From contig JAJEKB010018659.1 in the NCBI GenBank assembly GCA_022393335.1, positions 1 through 64,000 on the forward strand: a stretch of 64,000 nt of DNA, read 5' to 3'. Every line of letters begins with the position of its first letter. Position 1 is the first letter of the stretch. The notes under the pieces are model-generated. The model had not been told where the DNA came from. It was given only the letters and a program-made list of their open reading frames with translations, and did no database searches. Position numbers and translations under genes: made by a program. The DNA comes from Macrotrachela quadricornifera. Lineage: Eukaryota > Rotifera > Eurotatoria > Philodinida > Philodinidae. This document shows positions 1-13,350 of the stretch, piece after piece.

Positions 1-195
1 TTGGTGTTGATAATGACCTTTTGAAAAGGTTGAAAGCTTCACTGTAATAATTTCTTATGAAATAAAATGATTGATGAACTTGTTTCTTAAATAAAGGTAA
101 AAAGGGTTCATAACAAAATGGTACAATAAAGAAAAATCGCGAAAATGAATGTACTTCGATAAGAAGATTTGTTTCAGTTGTTAATGGTATTCGAT

Positions 196-681
196 CTAAG
201 AGTCTTTTCTCATTGGTGACATAATAGACCATTTACGTAATAGACGATCATTCCGTTTGAGATTTTTAGTGCTACGTCCGCAACTTATTACTGTAAGCCA
301 ATGAGGAACGTCATCTTCAGAAAAATAGTTTGTGTATTCTGCCCAAATTTGCCATCGTTCGTTCAATTTCATTCTGACACCACACGCCGAACGATCTCTT
401 GGTGTATAGATTATGATTGAATGATTATTAAAGTTTGATGGTCCCTTAAAGAGTTTATCGATACGGAAATGTACGTCACGACTTGCTCCTGTACCACCAT
501 TCCTCCATGTTGTTGTTATATTTGTCACTGTACCGATGAAAATATATGACATGCTTTTGAAGTCATTATACAAAGATTGAATATCTTTTGATGTGCATTC
601 ACAGGCAAATGTACTTGAATAAAAAAATAATACCAATGAATAAACAACGATAAAGTTAATCTTAATAGAGTGATTACCCAT
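196..681 (-). CDS. Secreted TIMP/netrin-module-like protein
   Basis: This 161-aa ORF begins with a hydrophobic stretch (about residues 8-26) typical of a signal peptide. It is followed directly by a Cys-x-Cys start (CECTSKD), as in mature TIMP and netrin-module proteins. The pattern FIGTVTNI, then FRIDKLFKG, then SACGVRMKLNERWQIWA, then LTVISCGRS is the usual NTR/TIMP order: an OB-fold strand, a Cys-Gly pair, and a late Cys. TIMP family proteins inhibit metalloproteases extracellularly; whether this one does is inferred only from fold and motif. Its length fits a single N-terminal TIMP domain. No intron is needed. The start is the only Met ahead of the signal peptide. A simple NTR-domain protein without inhibitor activity is the main alternative. 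Confidence 0.7.
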   Translation of the reverse strand: MGNHSIKINFIVVYSLVLFFYSSTFACECTSKDIQSLYNDFKSMSYIFIGTVTNITTTWRNGGTGASRDVHFRIDKLFKGPSNFNNHSIIIYTPRDRSACGVRMKLNERWQIWAEYTNYFSEDDVPHWLTVISCGRSTKNLKRNDRLLRKWSIMSPMRKDS

Positions 682-2660
682 TTATGATCTAAAAATGATC
701 AAAAAGTGTGAAAAGTGGTATGCATATATTTTCTTAATTAAGTATTTTTAAAAAAGATGCACACTTACTGATTATGAAGGAATTTACAAGTCTAACGCTT
801 TCCAAAACTAAATAAGTGACTAATCTTTGATTTAAGTTCTTACAGTTTTGTAGTAAAATCTGGCACAAAACTGAATGCATGTCAGTTTTCAGGCTTTTCT
901 TGGTGAGAAAAAGTCAATTAAATATACTTTCTACTAGTCGAATTTCACAGAAGGTCTTATGGTTCATCATTATCTGATCAGCTTTTGTCAGAGAGCCGCA
1001 CGAATTTATTGTCTACTGAATTTCAGTCTCCACACTTTAAAAAATAATTCAAAGTTCTGATAAAACACATATAGTAGTCTGCTAGATAACGTTCAAATTA
1101 CAAAAGACAATATTTCTTACTTTTTCGTTTCGAAAAACAAGATGGTCGAGATAAATGATGAATTAGATTTCTAAAGCAAAAACTATTCTAATTATCAATG
1201 ATTACTGCTACATCTATCTTAAAAAAGTTGATAAACAAAAATAATGTTTTCTTAATTCATTGATATCTCTAATGCACCAGTAAAATCGAAAATCTCAATC
1301 TGGTTTTGTATGATGAATGCTTATAAAGTTTTATCTAGCCATAACCATTTTGAGCAATCTCATTTAGTTACATGTTTAAATGCTTGATTCGAAATAAATC
1401 AATTTGTCTAGAAAAAATATAAAGAATTATTGGAAAAGAATGTCTAATATTGAAGAAAGTTTATGTAAAGAAACATAATATATTCTATTGGAAATGCGTC
1501 AGTGACAATTAACAATTGGCAACTGATTGTATATTCCACTTATCTATAATCTATTGAATCATCGATGTTCATCGAATTCTAATATGTTTAACATATTAAT
1601 AAGAATTCGAATTTCGATCGAAGGATGTGTGTCAAGCTACAAACTTGAGGTGTCAGAAAAGCTTCACAAAATTTTATTATTCTGAGAATGTGCATTGATT
1701 TTTGATCATTTTCTCCAAATTTATTTCGCGTATTTTTAGAATTCAGTGTGTTGATTTCAAATTTATATTTTTTTTAAAATAGTTAGTCAAAAAATAAGAA
1801 CACGTCCGGAAAATTTTCTGAAAGCTTCTAAAATCAATTTGAAATCTCAATATTTATAAAAAGGCTTACGTGTGTTTGACAAAAATGAGTTTATTCCAGA
1901 CAGAATATTTTTCTTCATCTGAGTCTATAAGAATATCCAAGACATTCAAATCTTTGTCTATGGATAAATTTCGAATACCGTCTCGATTGAATCACATTGC
2001 TATAAAAACTGTTTTTTTCTCTGAATATGCGAAATAAATTTGGAAAAATTAAACAAAAACTATTGCAGATTCTCAGATTAATAAAACTTTGTTAAGATTT
2101 TTTGAGATCTCAAGTTTATAGCTTGATATACGTCCTTCGGTTAATATTTGAATTTTTTTTAATATGTTAAACATGTTAGAATTAGATAATCATAATGCAC
2201 TAACATAAAGAAAAACAATCGATGATTCAATAAATCATAGATTAATTAAATCGTATATAGGATTTACTGGCATAAAAATTTAAAAAAACTAATAGATTAT
2301 CGGTTGAGCTAATTGATTTTCTGTCTAGTTAAACAATGATTTTTTTTGATTATGAAAATCGTGTTTTATACTAGTTACATCTAGATTTCAAAACTTTAAA
2401 CAAAACAAAACATAACATCAGAATAAGCTAGAACAAATACTCCTTCTTTTGTCTTTTGATCGGAAATAAACTTTGAAAAATTGAGTGATCGTGGATACGA
2501 TCTTAATATACTTATCACTCGACTTTCTTCCTTCGTGTCGTAGGATAATCTTACATGTATTCTTTATATATTTCATATGACAAGACCAAATAACACAGGA
2601 ATAAATTGTGTAATTTCAATTAAATATATACTCAGTTAACTGCATTGGTGCATTTCTATA
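682..2660. other. AT-rich intergenic sequence, no gene seen
   Basis: About 2 kb of AT-rich DNA with frequent stops in all frames. I see no coding signal, RNA gene or clear repeat. Phrases such as TAATATGTTAAACAT around 1580 and AATATGTTAAACATGTT around 2160 recur with flanking ATTCGAAT-like text, which may be the remains of an inverted repeat. Confidence 0.5.
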
Positions 2661-2669
2661 TTCATAGGC

Positions 2670-2815
2670 CGCAGAGCGATTAGGCCTGGGTAGGCTCAAG
2701 CGTACCCTAGGCTGGCGGAGGGTAGGCTTGGGTAGGCTCAAGCTTGGACATATCTAAGGCTTGGGTAGGCTCAGACCAGGACAGATTAAAGCTTGAGTAG
2801 GATTAAGCATGTTCC
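2670..2815. repeat. Short imperfect tandem repeat (GGCTTGGGTAGGCTCAAGC type)
   Basis: The phrase TTGGGTAGGCTCAAGC or close variants occurs about four to five times in roughly 140 bp (GCCTGGGTAGGCTCAAGC, GCTTGGGTAGGCTCAAGC, GCTTGGGTAGGCTCAGACC, GCTTGAGTAGGATTAAGC). It is far more GC-rich than its surroundings, so it is a small minisatellite. No function is evident. Confidence 0.7.
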
Positions 2816-5800
2816 AAAACTTCAATGAAAAAGTTTTGGTTTTTGACTGTCCTATCGGCATGGACAGTTTCAAGCAAAAGTGTACTATCCCTTTTCTGAA
2901 GATGGTATTGTATAGCATAAACATTTCTCTTTAAATTAGGATGTCGCTGAGATATGTGGCATCTTTGAATTATGTGATAAGGTCGTTATATACAAAGCAT
3001 ACCAAAAACTGGTTTTGGGTTTGGGGTGGTTTTGGGTATGTTCTTCGCGTAAGGAGTCTAGTTGGCGATCCAAAGATGCTACGGACCTCGGTGATATTTC
3101 CTTGCAAAGAAAAGTATTTGCACTATCTTATGCAATTGTAAAAGAATTTTGCTTCTCCACTACTCCTAAGTAGTTGATCAGTTTTATCAAAGATAAAAAA
3201 GTTTTGGGTTCATGCCTAAAGAAGACATCTTACCGAAAAAATATTCACAACAAAAGATATTCGATATTTTTTTTTCTTTACAATCGTAGGGAGATCCCTT
3301 ATTTATTGATAAGCCATATAATATAGCAAGCCTGTCATAAAGACATTCTCTATGCTTCTCATGTTGTAATTTAGATATCTTTATGAGTTTATCGATATCA
3401 ATTCGCATTTTTATGAGTTCTTCAATCAGAATCAAAACACATTTTATGTCTTTCAAACTGAATTTTAAAAAACATTTTTGCTTCCAGTTTCAAACTTCTG
3501 AATCGATATGATGCGAAAACATGACACAAAGCGTTTTCTCAAATTTTAGTAGCGTTTTATCAAAGAAGCATCGTGTTGAACTCACGTTCACATTTTCGTC
3601 TAGATGCAACTTTCTTCGTTAACTGTTTATCTACACCGAGTAGACTATCTTTATACTCATGTCAATATTTTTTGAATACAAACATGTCCAGACGCGATTC
3701 AAAATTGGACTGTGTTTGAACGCGACTTTAAAAAATTTTTAAATCGCAACTGAACGCGTTCGAAGAATGCCTTAAATCGAGTCTAGACGCGTTTCCAAAC
3801 ATACAATATATTGGCAGACGTCCCTCTGGAACACGTTTTATCGAGTGTGTCAATTAGAAGCGCGTACCAAAGGACTCATAGCTTCTTTTAATTATTAAAT
3901 ATGATTTTAACGAATGAAGCAACAGGGATACGTACTAACCTGTATTAAACAAAAATTAAAACGCATGTGGATGCGCTTATTTATAGTAATGTCTTCAAAC
4001 TGTAAACGTTCCCTAAATGCATTCAAGAAAAATAATGGTGAACGCGTTTACCTGCGTTTCCGCCATGCTTCAATACGAAAATGTGCCAGAACGCGGGCAT
4101 TTGCAACAACGACACATCTATCTGCATCTAAAATGCGTTCGGTGATTACACGGTGGCATAGTATCAAAAAATTACCCTCTCTATTTTTCACCTGTGAGCA
4201 AGGGTCTTATCAAAAGTGTTGAACCGACCCTAGATTCAAAACGTTCCGCCGCCTATGTCTATATTCCATTATAATAATAGGTTACGAGAACGACTATTGT
4301 TCGTCCTAAATGGAGGTTTCCTTAAACAGTCTTTGAATGAGATACCTATTGGGAATATTTAAATAACAAGTAAAGCTCGACTGAATCTATTCTATCCATT
4401 CTGAAAATTATTATTAGATGAATCAATTACAAAATCGAAAAATGTGGTTTACCTACAATGATCTCATCATAGATGATGTTTTTTGCCTTTTATAATGCAA
4501 TAATAAAATGTTGAAATCATTAACGTCGACAGCTATTGGCATTGCTCATTTGAAAAAAATATTTTGCATGTGATTCGATGTTTTATGGAAGAAGGATTCA
4601 TGTCAGTTTTGTGAATAAACAACGAGATACGCTTCGACACTCTAAAAGGGCTGCCATGCACAATAAATTTATGCAAGATTCTATCGGCTTGATCGAGCTC
4701 TTCTGAAAATTATTCTATATTCTTTAGAATTTTCTACAAAAGAAAGACTTGTATCAATCTTAGAAACTAACAGAAAGCCACCTATAGGTGTCTCTCCGGA
4801 ATGTTACTCGTAACTATGTAAATCTCACATCCTATCTATTGCGTTATGACTGAATCAAACTCGTTCCCGTTCCATAAAATGTAGAGAAGTTTTAACGAGC
4901 TAATTCCTACTCAGAATTTCCAAATAGAAAATGGGAAAATATACAAAAGAATAACGCAAAGAAAACAAATATAGAGAAATACATCATGCTGAAGGAAACG
5001 TGTGTGAGAATAGATATTTATCTCTGCTTCTTGTATCGAAAAACTCTAAAAGCTCTTCCTTTCTCTTCAAGTTGCGCAAAATGTCTTTCTTGTTTTCAAT
5101 ATCAAGATCTCAAAATAGAGTCTAATCCTCCATCAATACTGCCTGGGATGCTACATACGGTTAGCCGTGGTTATATTCATGTCAAATTCAACAAAAAGGG
5201 GTTCAAATTTATTCGCAATCTAGTTCAATCAGATCTTATTTCTTAGGAAAAATCACTAGATTTAATATATAAATTTTCAAATGGAAAAATTAGAAAGTGA
5301 AGACTACTTTTCACATGACTAATGATCATGTATCTTGTGTCGAACTCAATGAAATATTGATATGGTATCTGACTATACTTCATTCATTACTTATTTATAA
5401 ATAATGTTTATTGTTGAATTTGTATCATTCACTATTCACCATGCATGTTTAACAGTTTGTTATTATTTCACTATCACACATTGCAATCTCTGCTTGTATT
5501 AGTAGTAATTATATAGTCATATACTGGTGTTAAAAAGGTATCTGTTCGAAACCAAAGAAAAGTTCACCCTAAATATATTTAGTTACACTTTATATAAAAA
5601 ACGGTTATCTTCAAACAAATAGCCGTTCCTTGACTGGAAAATCAAATTACGAATTCTCTGAAAATTGATAACGATCAAACGATTTCTTTCTAACCAAAAC
5701 TTTTGGCTAGTCTCTATGAAAAAGCCTTCCATTCGTCAGAAAAATCAAACACGAAAACGTCCAAAAACTTTTTATTAAATGCGTAGCTTGAAGTTTTTGT

Positions 5801-6409
5801 TAATGATGTTTTTTCACTTTTAGTCTGTCACCTAACAACATGTACAGACAGAGTTCCTAATAAGAACAGATATTTTGGAAGACGGAGTAATTTCTTTGCT
5901 AAAAAGTTATTTTTCATGATAAAAAATTGTTTTTTTACATAGTTGAGTGCAGAAATGTCTGCTGCATCGAATGATGTAAAAATCAACTAATTATCTCGTA
6001 AACTAGTTAAGTAATTAGCGGTAGGTTGCGAGTAACTGAATTTGTTCTTGTGAGGTACACTTTGTCTAATAAGAACAATAATGTAAAAAAATGTTCCTAA
6101 TAGGAACAATCTATGTAAAATACATAGATGAAGTTGCCCAGTCTGGCCGGATGTTCGAACTTTTTTTTATTATTTAACTTCCATAATACATTAGAATTAT
6201 ATGATTTGTTTACCAGTTATAGTGCTTATGTAGTGCTAATTATTTATCATTGTCCGGCATCTATATCTTTCCAAAAATCGAAATAACTAAGCCTTTTAAA
6301 AAATATTTCCTTGTGAAAACTATTGTAATTCATAATTAGCATCTGAAACCGTAAGGAATTTCGGTAACATAGTTTTATTCAAATAATCGATCACAAATTG
6401 CAAATAACA
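2816..6409. other. Intergenic region, no supported gene; scattered small palindromes
   Basis: Short ORFs here (60-100 codons) have no recognisable motifs and look like chance. Two structures stand out. Between about 3590 and 4150 the word ACGCG recurs many times in AT-rich context (for example AACGCGTTC, GACGCGTTTCC, AACGCGGGC). Around 5850-6105 there are near-identical palindromic words (GTTCCTAATAAGAAC, and the perfect TGTTCCTAATAGGAACA near 6091). The second set could be outer sequence of the transposase element that follows. Confidence 0.4.
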
Positions 6410-7617
6410 TCACGCTCTTTTTTTACGAATAGGATGTTTATACAATTGAAGATTACATAGAGCAGAAACAACATGTGCAATTTTACTAATTTTATCAATA
6501 TCATCATAAGATCCTCCGTAAACACTTCCTAAAATAGCATAATTTTTAAGACGTTGGTTAATGTTTTCAATAGCTGCTCTTGCGCTGTTAATAGATCGAT
6601 TGAAATCCTTCTGTTCGTTTGTTAGTGCACCAACACGAGGTTTTTTTTGGGAGTGACAACATATTGCTGTCCAATATATCCTTTATCAGCAATAATTTGA
6701 ACATCTTCTTGTGTATGTTCTAATAAATCTGATTCTCTTAAAATTGTAATATCATGTACACTACCTGGATAACATTTTGATACGTGTACTATTCGATGAT
6801 GAAAGTCACAAGCTATTTGTACTTTGAACGCATAGTTTGTCTGACTTTTTGCATGATAATATGCTTTATGTCGTTCAGAATCTTCAGGTTGATGAATTGC
6901 AATAGAAGTCGAATCAACTATTAACTTGTGCTATGGTTCAGGTCCATGAATTGTAGTTTCATCATCCATATCATCAGGTAATAAAATCAGTTTCGGACAA
7001 ACACACGAATATAAAATATCTATTACCGCTGATAAAAGATAATTTACTGTTGATCGACCGAAATTCAACTCTGTTGCAATATACCGATCTGTATGATAAT
7101 GCTTCAAGTACCATAATGTGACAGAAAGTAAGTTTATGGGAGATAGATATGGAATATCTGCACTTGTATGTTGCTGTTTTCTGTTCGTACAATATTCTAT
7201 CAGCGATTGTTCACAAAACTATGTAGTTGTCGTACTTGTTCGATGTCATGTCCTGTATGCTGTATACACGAATCATTACTGAGATCCCATTCTAACCATG
7301 GACGCTGTTCTACAAATAAAAATTCGCATGCAGACCAAATAGCGAGCGTTGCTTACCAACATACAACATTTGAAGTTCTTGTATACTTTCATTTCGCTTC
7401 TCTTCCTTCAGCTGTTGTCTGTTTTATTCAAGATCTGGTGCACAATAATTGCATCTTTGACGATGTCGATAATAGTTACTGTATAAACCAGATTTTTTCA
7501 GAAGCAACACAAGTCCAAACTAACATTGTTTGACAATTGTTGCAATATGTATGATACTCATTTATAGTAACTTCACATTCAGGACAGTTCCATTCAACTT
7601 GTGAAGGAGAGGACATT
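6410..7617 (-). pseudogene. PIF/Harbinger-ISL2EU-type DDE transposase, decayed
   Basis: Read on the minus strand, the N-terminus carries a four-Cys zinc-ribbon-like knot (CPECEVTINEYHTYCNNC). Then comes a helix-turn-helix of the HTH_Tnp_4 kind (YIATELNFGRSTVNYLLSA), then a DDE_4-like catalytic core. The core shows a first Asp in LIVDSTSIAIHQPED, a second in GSVHDITILRESD, an Asp-Lys-Gly-Tyr motif (IIADKGYIGQQYV), and a late Glu in SARAAIENINQRLKNYAILG. The end reads HPIRKKRA and a TGA. Damage includes a frameshift at the run of eight T near 6641, a TAG in place of an expected Trp near 6935, and frame changes around 7300-7480. It is an inactive DNA-transposon relic. Terminal inverted repeats were not identified. 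Family assignment to PIF/ISL2EU rather than another IS5-like group is by domain order only. Confidence 0.75.
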
Positions 7618-10600
7618 ATAACGAAATATAGGTGATGGCATCGCTTTAGTGGAAATATTTCAAAATGAACGAACGAACAACCAAAGAGAAAAGAAAAAGA
7701 ATATCGAAAGTAGAATGGAAACGACGCAATTGGAAAAGGGAGATATATGAAATGAATCACGTGTTCAACAGTGTACGATATGTATTAATGTGAGAAAGGA
7801 AGAATATTTGATAAAGAAATTTTTTTTTCTTCACTAAACCTCTGTGGCAGTGATTTACGCATCTCGAAGATGTCTGCATCTGACTGTAGATAACTTTATT
7901 TGTATTTATTATCTATTGTTGACGCAGACTTAAATGCACTATTGATTACTAAGTCTCTCTGCTTGAAAATTTATATGTAGTCAATAAGCATGAAATATAT
8001 TCCATCCAAATCTTTTATGAAAACATATATACCCTGGACAATGATAAATAATTAGCACTTCATAAGTACTATAACTGGTAAAAAATCATATCATTCTAAT
8101 GTATTATAGCGGTTAAATAATAAAAAAAAAGTTGGGACACTCAGTGAGACTGAGCAACCCCATACATATGTATTAAGAGGAATCAGAGAATACCACCTGA
8201 AACGGAAACCCGAGACTAAATCGAGATATTCAACAAATCGATTAATTCGATTCGGTTCTTTCTTCAAGGAATGCGAAACTGTATCGAGAGCTTTTAGAGC
8301 GGCTCGAATGAAATCGAACAAATATGACATTGTTTGTTTGACTTGTCATTAATCTCTCTGATAACTTCTAAAAAGACCAACAAAGTTCACTTCAGTATAA
8401 GATTTAAGCTGGCAATGTTGTGTACCTATATAAACTCTATAGGCTTCATTGTGAGGAAAATCTACCAGTTCGACTATTGCTTGCATTTTCATTAAAGAAG
8501 GTATGCGTCCGTTGGTTCATCTTATGATCGCTAAGTTTTATGTAGTGCTTGAACCTATCGAATGAGTTGTTGATATTTTGCACCTTTCAGTCAAGACATG
8601 GACACAGTTTTGTTGTAAGTACGACACATGTATGGTGCACATTGACTGTGTGATTAGTATTATAATTATACATAAATGTAGATACAATTATTTATCACTT
8701 GTCTACATATCATGTTTCGGTAATTGAAATGCTACTTACATTTGGAAACGTGAGCTCAAATCTAAATCTTACGGGTTACTAGATAAAGGACTGAGAAATT
8801 AAGCCAACAACATGGTTCACATGAAATATAAGTTCATCTACTCCTCCTCTAATAAGTATATCTTCTTGTAAGCTGATAACTATATCCTCAGTATTAATAC
8901 AATTTCGAAGCTAATTTCTATAACTGTTCATAAGAATAAGTATATCTTTGAAATAAACGATAGATTTATTATGAGAATACAAAATCTAACCCTCACCCTC
9001 AAGAGATAAACATGCATTTTCCTTATGACAAGAAAGAAATTATCGATTTTTTTCAACATGAACTAAATCGAATCAAATTCGAATCAAAATTTTCTTACTC
9101 ATTTTAGTCTTCCATATGAAATAATTTGAGAGGCAGCTGTGGATGTTGTATGCAATATTTTTAACTCTATCGTACAGGGAAAAAATGTTACTTGTAGCGC
9201 CCTAAATAAGATAGAAACTTTAGTCGTCATCACCATTGATCTTTCATGTCGATAAGAGAAGTATGATGAGAGCTTCGCAAGTTTTTTCACCTATCTTCAA
9301 TAGTCTTTTTTGAACTACATGAAATTTCACAAAGATCTATTATTTGATGTCCAGCAAGTAACTCAACGAAGAAGAGTTTCAATACATATCTCTGTCATGT
9401 TTTACCCAAATGGATCGATATTGTTATCACTGATAAAGAAGTATGAACAGCTCATACTCATACAGAAAACGTTATCAAAAATTGTTTGGAAATAGTACAA
9501 TTAACTTCGACACAAACTGTAACTTTTCTTTACTTATGTTGAAAAACGATGTATTTGTTGCTTTAGCCAAGAATAAACGATATAAAATTTTTTCGAATGC
9601 TTCTTCAAATTGGTGTTGTTTGGTCGTATACTTATACTACGGATGTGTGTCTTGTTACTAAGTATACTCTGAAAGTTTCAGACATTGATAAAGCTCCAAT
9701 ATTGATATCTCATAAATCACGAAAGGTTACAGTTTTTTGTTAAAGTTAATTGTCATGCTTCAAAATGATCTTTGAGATCGTTTCCCTTCGAAATATGAGC
9801 TGTGCACACTTCTTTATCAGATATAACAATATTAGTCCATTTGGAGAAAATATGACGGAAATAGTTATTGAAACTTTTCCTTGTTTAGCTACTTTCGAGA
9901 GGCCAAATGAATATTTTCAAATCTTTACAATCGTTTAAATTCTTTTGAGCTTTTATAGAAGGGCGTGACGTCTAAGAGGTTACACTGCTACTTTCGACAG
10001 TAATAACTCTTCTACATTGAACGTATCATCCTCATGTGACTATATCACATTTCTATACATGAGCCTTATATGGTCTTTGAAAAGTTTATCATGTCCAAAT
10101 AGCTTGTAAAAAGTTCTAAATATTACGTCCTTTCGATGTAATCTGATAATTTTTAATGATATATCTTTATGTAGTGGTCAACAGCGTGAAGTAATAATAT
10201 GAAGAAAATAAGATAAAGAGATGGATGTATAAGTTCAAAAATAAATTATTCTATTAGTTTTAGTGTCAGACTCAGACCCAAACTCCCAAATTGTTTTGGT
10301 TTGAGTTTTGGTTCGATGCATCTCTAATGGAAACTTTGAATTTAGTTAAAGATCGTTGTTTTAAAAATCATCTTTAATTAGCACTATTGAACAGACGATA
10401 TGTATATCTTTCATAGATTGTAAGGGGAAAAAATATTCACGTGACTGTGTCATTTTTGATAGACAATAACCGGTTTAGTTAACTCTCATCATTAAAAGAT
10501 ACATTATTTTATGTACTAATTATATTCGCAATTTCAAACTGTACATCTGGTAAAAACATTCTGTACTGTGGTACATTTTGGTGAAGAGTTAGCCTGAAAA

Positions 10601-10968
10601 TATTTCGAAAGAATAATATGCGAAACTGTTTTAAACTGATAAATAACCATCTTAGATGCTTTTGCTAAGCTTACTATATCTTCATTAAGACTCTCTCATT
10701 ATATCTAAAAATTTAGCTACAGATTTTGAAACACTGATTTTACGAGATAGGATTATTCCAGTTCAAATTCAGTATGTCACAATTCGTAACATCTTCTACA
10801 GGAAGATACAATAATAATCTTCACTGAATTAGTACAACGTCGATATTTAAGTTTTACCGAAATCATCTTCGTAGAAACCTCATCCCGAAGATTGCTTTTA
10901 AGCAGGAGCTTTTGGATTGAATGTTTTTGACTGACATCATAACTAAGCAAAAGAGTATTTTTTATCTC
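7618..10968. other. Intergenic region, no supported gene
   Basis: Only short unremarkable ORFs occur. At 8991-9005 there is an isolated CTAACCCTCACCCTCAAG, two units of the same C-rich word that ends the Terminon unit at 42.0 kb. No hammerhead-like sequence lies beside it. Otherwise I see nothing in this stretch. Confidence 0.4.
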
Positions 10969-11604
10969 AGATCTAACGAGGGAAGGCCCTCCAACTGTCA
11001 AATACCTTTTGAGCTCGGACTCTGTGCATAAGGTAGACCCCAGTGAGGTATGAAAAATCCTAAAAGAATAAGTGCCAGTAGGCCTTCTATCCAGCGTTAT
11101 AGGCATTTTACTAGAATTTTAGCCTAATGTATGGTATATACCAATAAATCGAATGACGGTGTTTCGACCTGTTATGTTGCCCACAGAGAGATCTATTGGT
11201 GAGTAGAATGTCCTGAAAATTTCAGCTAAAGCAACGCTTCCTTCTCGAGATATTAAACTTCCAAAAATCACTCATATCCCACGAAAGATGTTAGAATTTT
11301 CTGTATTTTGAGACTTTAATATCTCGAGAAGGAAGCGTTGTTTTAGCTGAAATTTTCAAGACATTCTACTCACCAATAGATCTCTCTGTGGGCAACATAA
11401 CAGGTCGAAACACCATCATTCGATTTATTGGTATATACCATACATTAGGCTAAAATTCTAGTAAAATGCCTATAACGTTGGATAGAAGGCCTACTGGCAC
11501 TTATTCTTTTAGGGTTTTTCATACCTCACTGGGGTCTACCTTATGCACAGAGTCCGAGTTCAGAACCGATTTGACAGTTGGAGGGTCTTTCCTCGTAAGC
11601 TCAG
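10969..11604. mobile_element. Long foldback element (MITE-like), family 1
   Basis: Two arms of about 290 bp (10969-11257 and 11315-11604) are reverse complements with scattered mismatches around a loop of about 57 bp. The inner edge of each arm is CTTCTCGAGATATTAAA and its complement. The outer edges pair CTCAGATCTAACGAGG with CCTCGTAAGCTCAG. The 109-codon ORF on the minus strand here (10777-11106) is a by-product of one arm. The element shares about 150 bp of internal arm sequence with the foldback at 16109-16715, so the two belong to one non-autonomous family. No clear target duplication was found. Confidence 0.8.
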
Positions 11605-12424
11605 TCAAAACTGACTCCTTTTTTATCTAGGATGTGTCTACAATTCTTGCAGGTTGTTTTACTTTTTCATGAATTGCCTAACAGCTAGTCCACGTAACGG
11701 TATATCTTAGCGAGAGAATTTGACCTATTGAATTAATCGAAACCAACATAACCATCGTGTAGAGCGATGTCGACAGCACAGGGAAATGCATTTTTTATTT
11801 ATATAGTTACGGTTTTCTCTGGCAAAATAAATGCTACAAACAAAGTGTGTCTCAGAAGTCATAAGAGTCACTGTTTATTATGATTTTTTATTTTGGGATT
11901 TTTTTACGTATACAAATGTGACTTATTCGAAATCTCTCAAATAGACTAACGACTCTTTTATTACTCTATATAATTATGAAAAAAAAGATATATTTCGCTG
12001 TTTCTTCAGAAATTTATTCATGTTTGTAAACTTCATACATTAATGAAGATGATTCCGTCACAAAAACTATTTATAATTCATTTTTCGTCAGGAGTACTTG
12101 TTTACTTTATTCCAAAACGCAGTGGTTTAAATACAGTTTTTTGTGCTCTATTTAAAAAATAGATTGAATATTTTTCTAAACGTTCTAGGTCGTCATGTGG
12201 AATGTCACAAAATCACCATCGAATGATCAGGTTTTTCTCACAAAACTCGGAATTATTATGTTACTCTGAAATTAGGATCCTAAGGGGATATTAGTACGTT
12301 TACAAGTGATAGCAAAGCTCAATTAGTTAATTTTGGAGTTGTTATATGATGGTTTTTAATTACTTTTGTCACATAGTTTGAAGAAGCCATTCAGGAGACA
12401 TTACATGTAAGCCACGAACGATTC
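11605..12424. other. Intergenic sequence, nothing seen
   Basis: AT-rich DNA between two foldback elements, without ORFs or motifs I can support. Confidence 0.4.
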
Positions 12425-13350
12425 CAGCAGAACCTTGCACAACTGATCTCACTGATTTGACTGATCTTTCTATAGTAGGTAGATCGAGCAAAGTTATAAA
12501 GAAACTAAAAGTTTTAGCTCAAATAGAGGAGTCGTTCTAGAGATATAGACGTTGCAAGTGTTGATATAATGATATTGAAAGTATTTTACTATCTGATAAT
12601 TTTTAGTCGATGCGATATACTGTTTCTAGAAGACATGATCACGTTAATAAGGCAATTTAATTGAATCAGCGTGGTGAATTAGCTTGTGGGCAGTAGCATC
12701 TGAAAGAACACATCGGGATGCATAGCATGCTATTTCCAAATATTTCTGAGACTGAAATTTGGTTCAGAATACTTTTCGAACAACATAAAAGAAAAACTAA
12801 ATCAGTCATACGACTGCAACTATAGAAATTGACGATTTTTGCATAGATGCCTGACTTATGCGATTCAAATGAAAGCTCGTACAAAGAAAAATCTAAATCC
12901 AAAATTTTCGCTCGTTTTCATTCGATGCTTTGTGATGAATCTTTGAAATGAGACTATTCTCAAACTGATATATCATGTTGATTCAATCAACTGTCTTTAT
13001 TAACGTGACCATAGTTTCCGAAAATTGTGTATCGCATGAACTAAAAATTAACAGACGATAAAGCACTTTCAATACTATTAAAAGATAGATAGTGGTTGAT
13101 GATACCTATGGTAAACAGATCTGTTTTTAACTCCTATCATTCTTTAAAAAATAAAAATTTACTGGAAAATATCACTGTAAAAGATGCTGCAGATTATGAC
13201 TGCATAGTTGCACTTATGAAGTCTATATCTCTAGAACGACTCCTCTTTTTAAGCTGAAGTTTTTAGTTTCTTCCTGACTTTGCTAGGTCTACTTACTATA
13301 AAAGATCAGCCAAGTCGGTGAGATCAACTCTTCAATGTTCTGTTGGAACT
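12425..13350. mobile_element. Diverged foldback element
   Basis: The left arm (about 12425-12675) and right arm (about 12970-13350) are inverted copies with many substitutions and small indels. Matching landmarks are GAGGAGTCGTTCTAGAGATA (12527) against its complement at about 13231-13250, and CACGTTAATAAGGCAATT (12641) against the complement of AACTGTCTTTATTAACGTG (12990). The loop is about 300 bp. It is unrelated in text to the other foldbacks. It is older than they are, judging by arm divergence. Confidence 0.65.

Noticed and set aside
2941..5246. Small ORFs at 2941, 3187, 3914 and 4986
   Set aside because: No motif, no convincing composition, no splice context.
8991..9005. CCCTCACCCTC as a Terminon or telomeric terminus
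   Set aside because: Only two units, no GAAACTCAC lead and no hammerhead upstream.
10777..11106. 109-codon minus ORF
   Set aside because: It lies on one arm of the foldback element and has no independent support.
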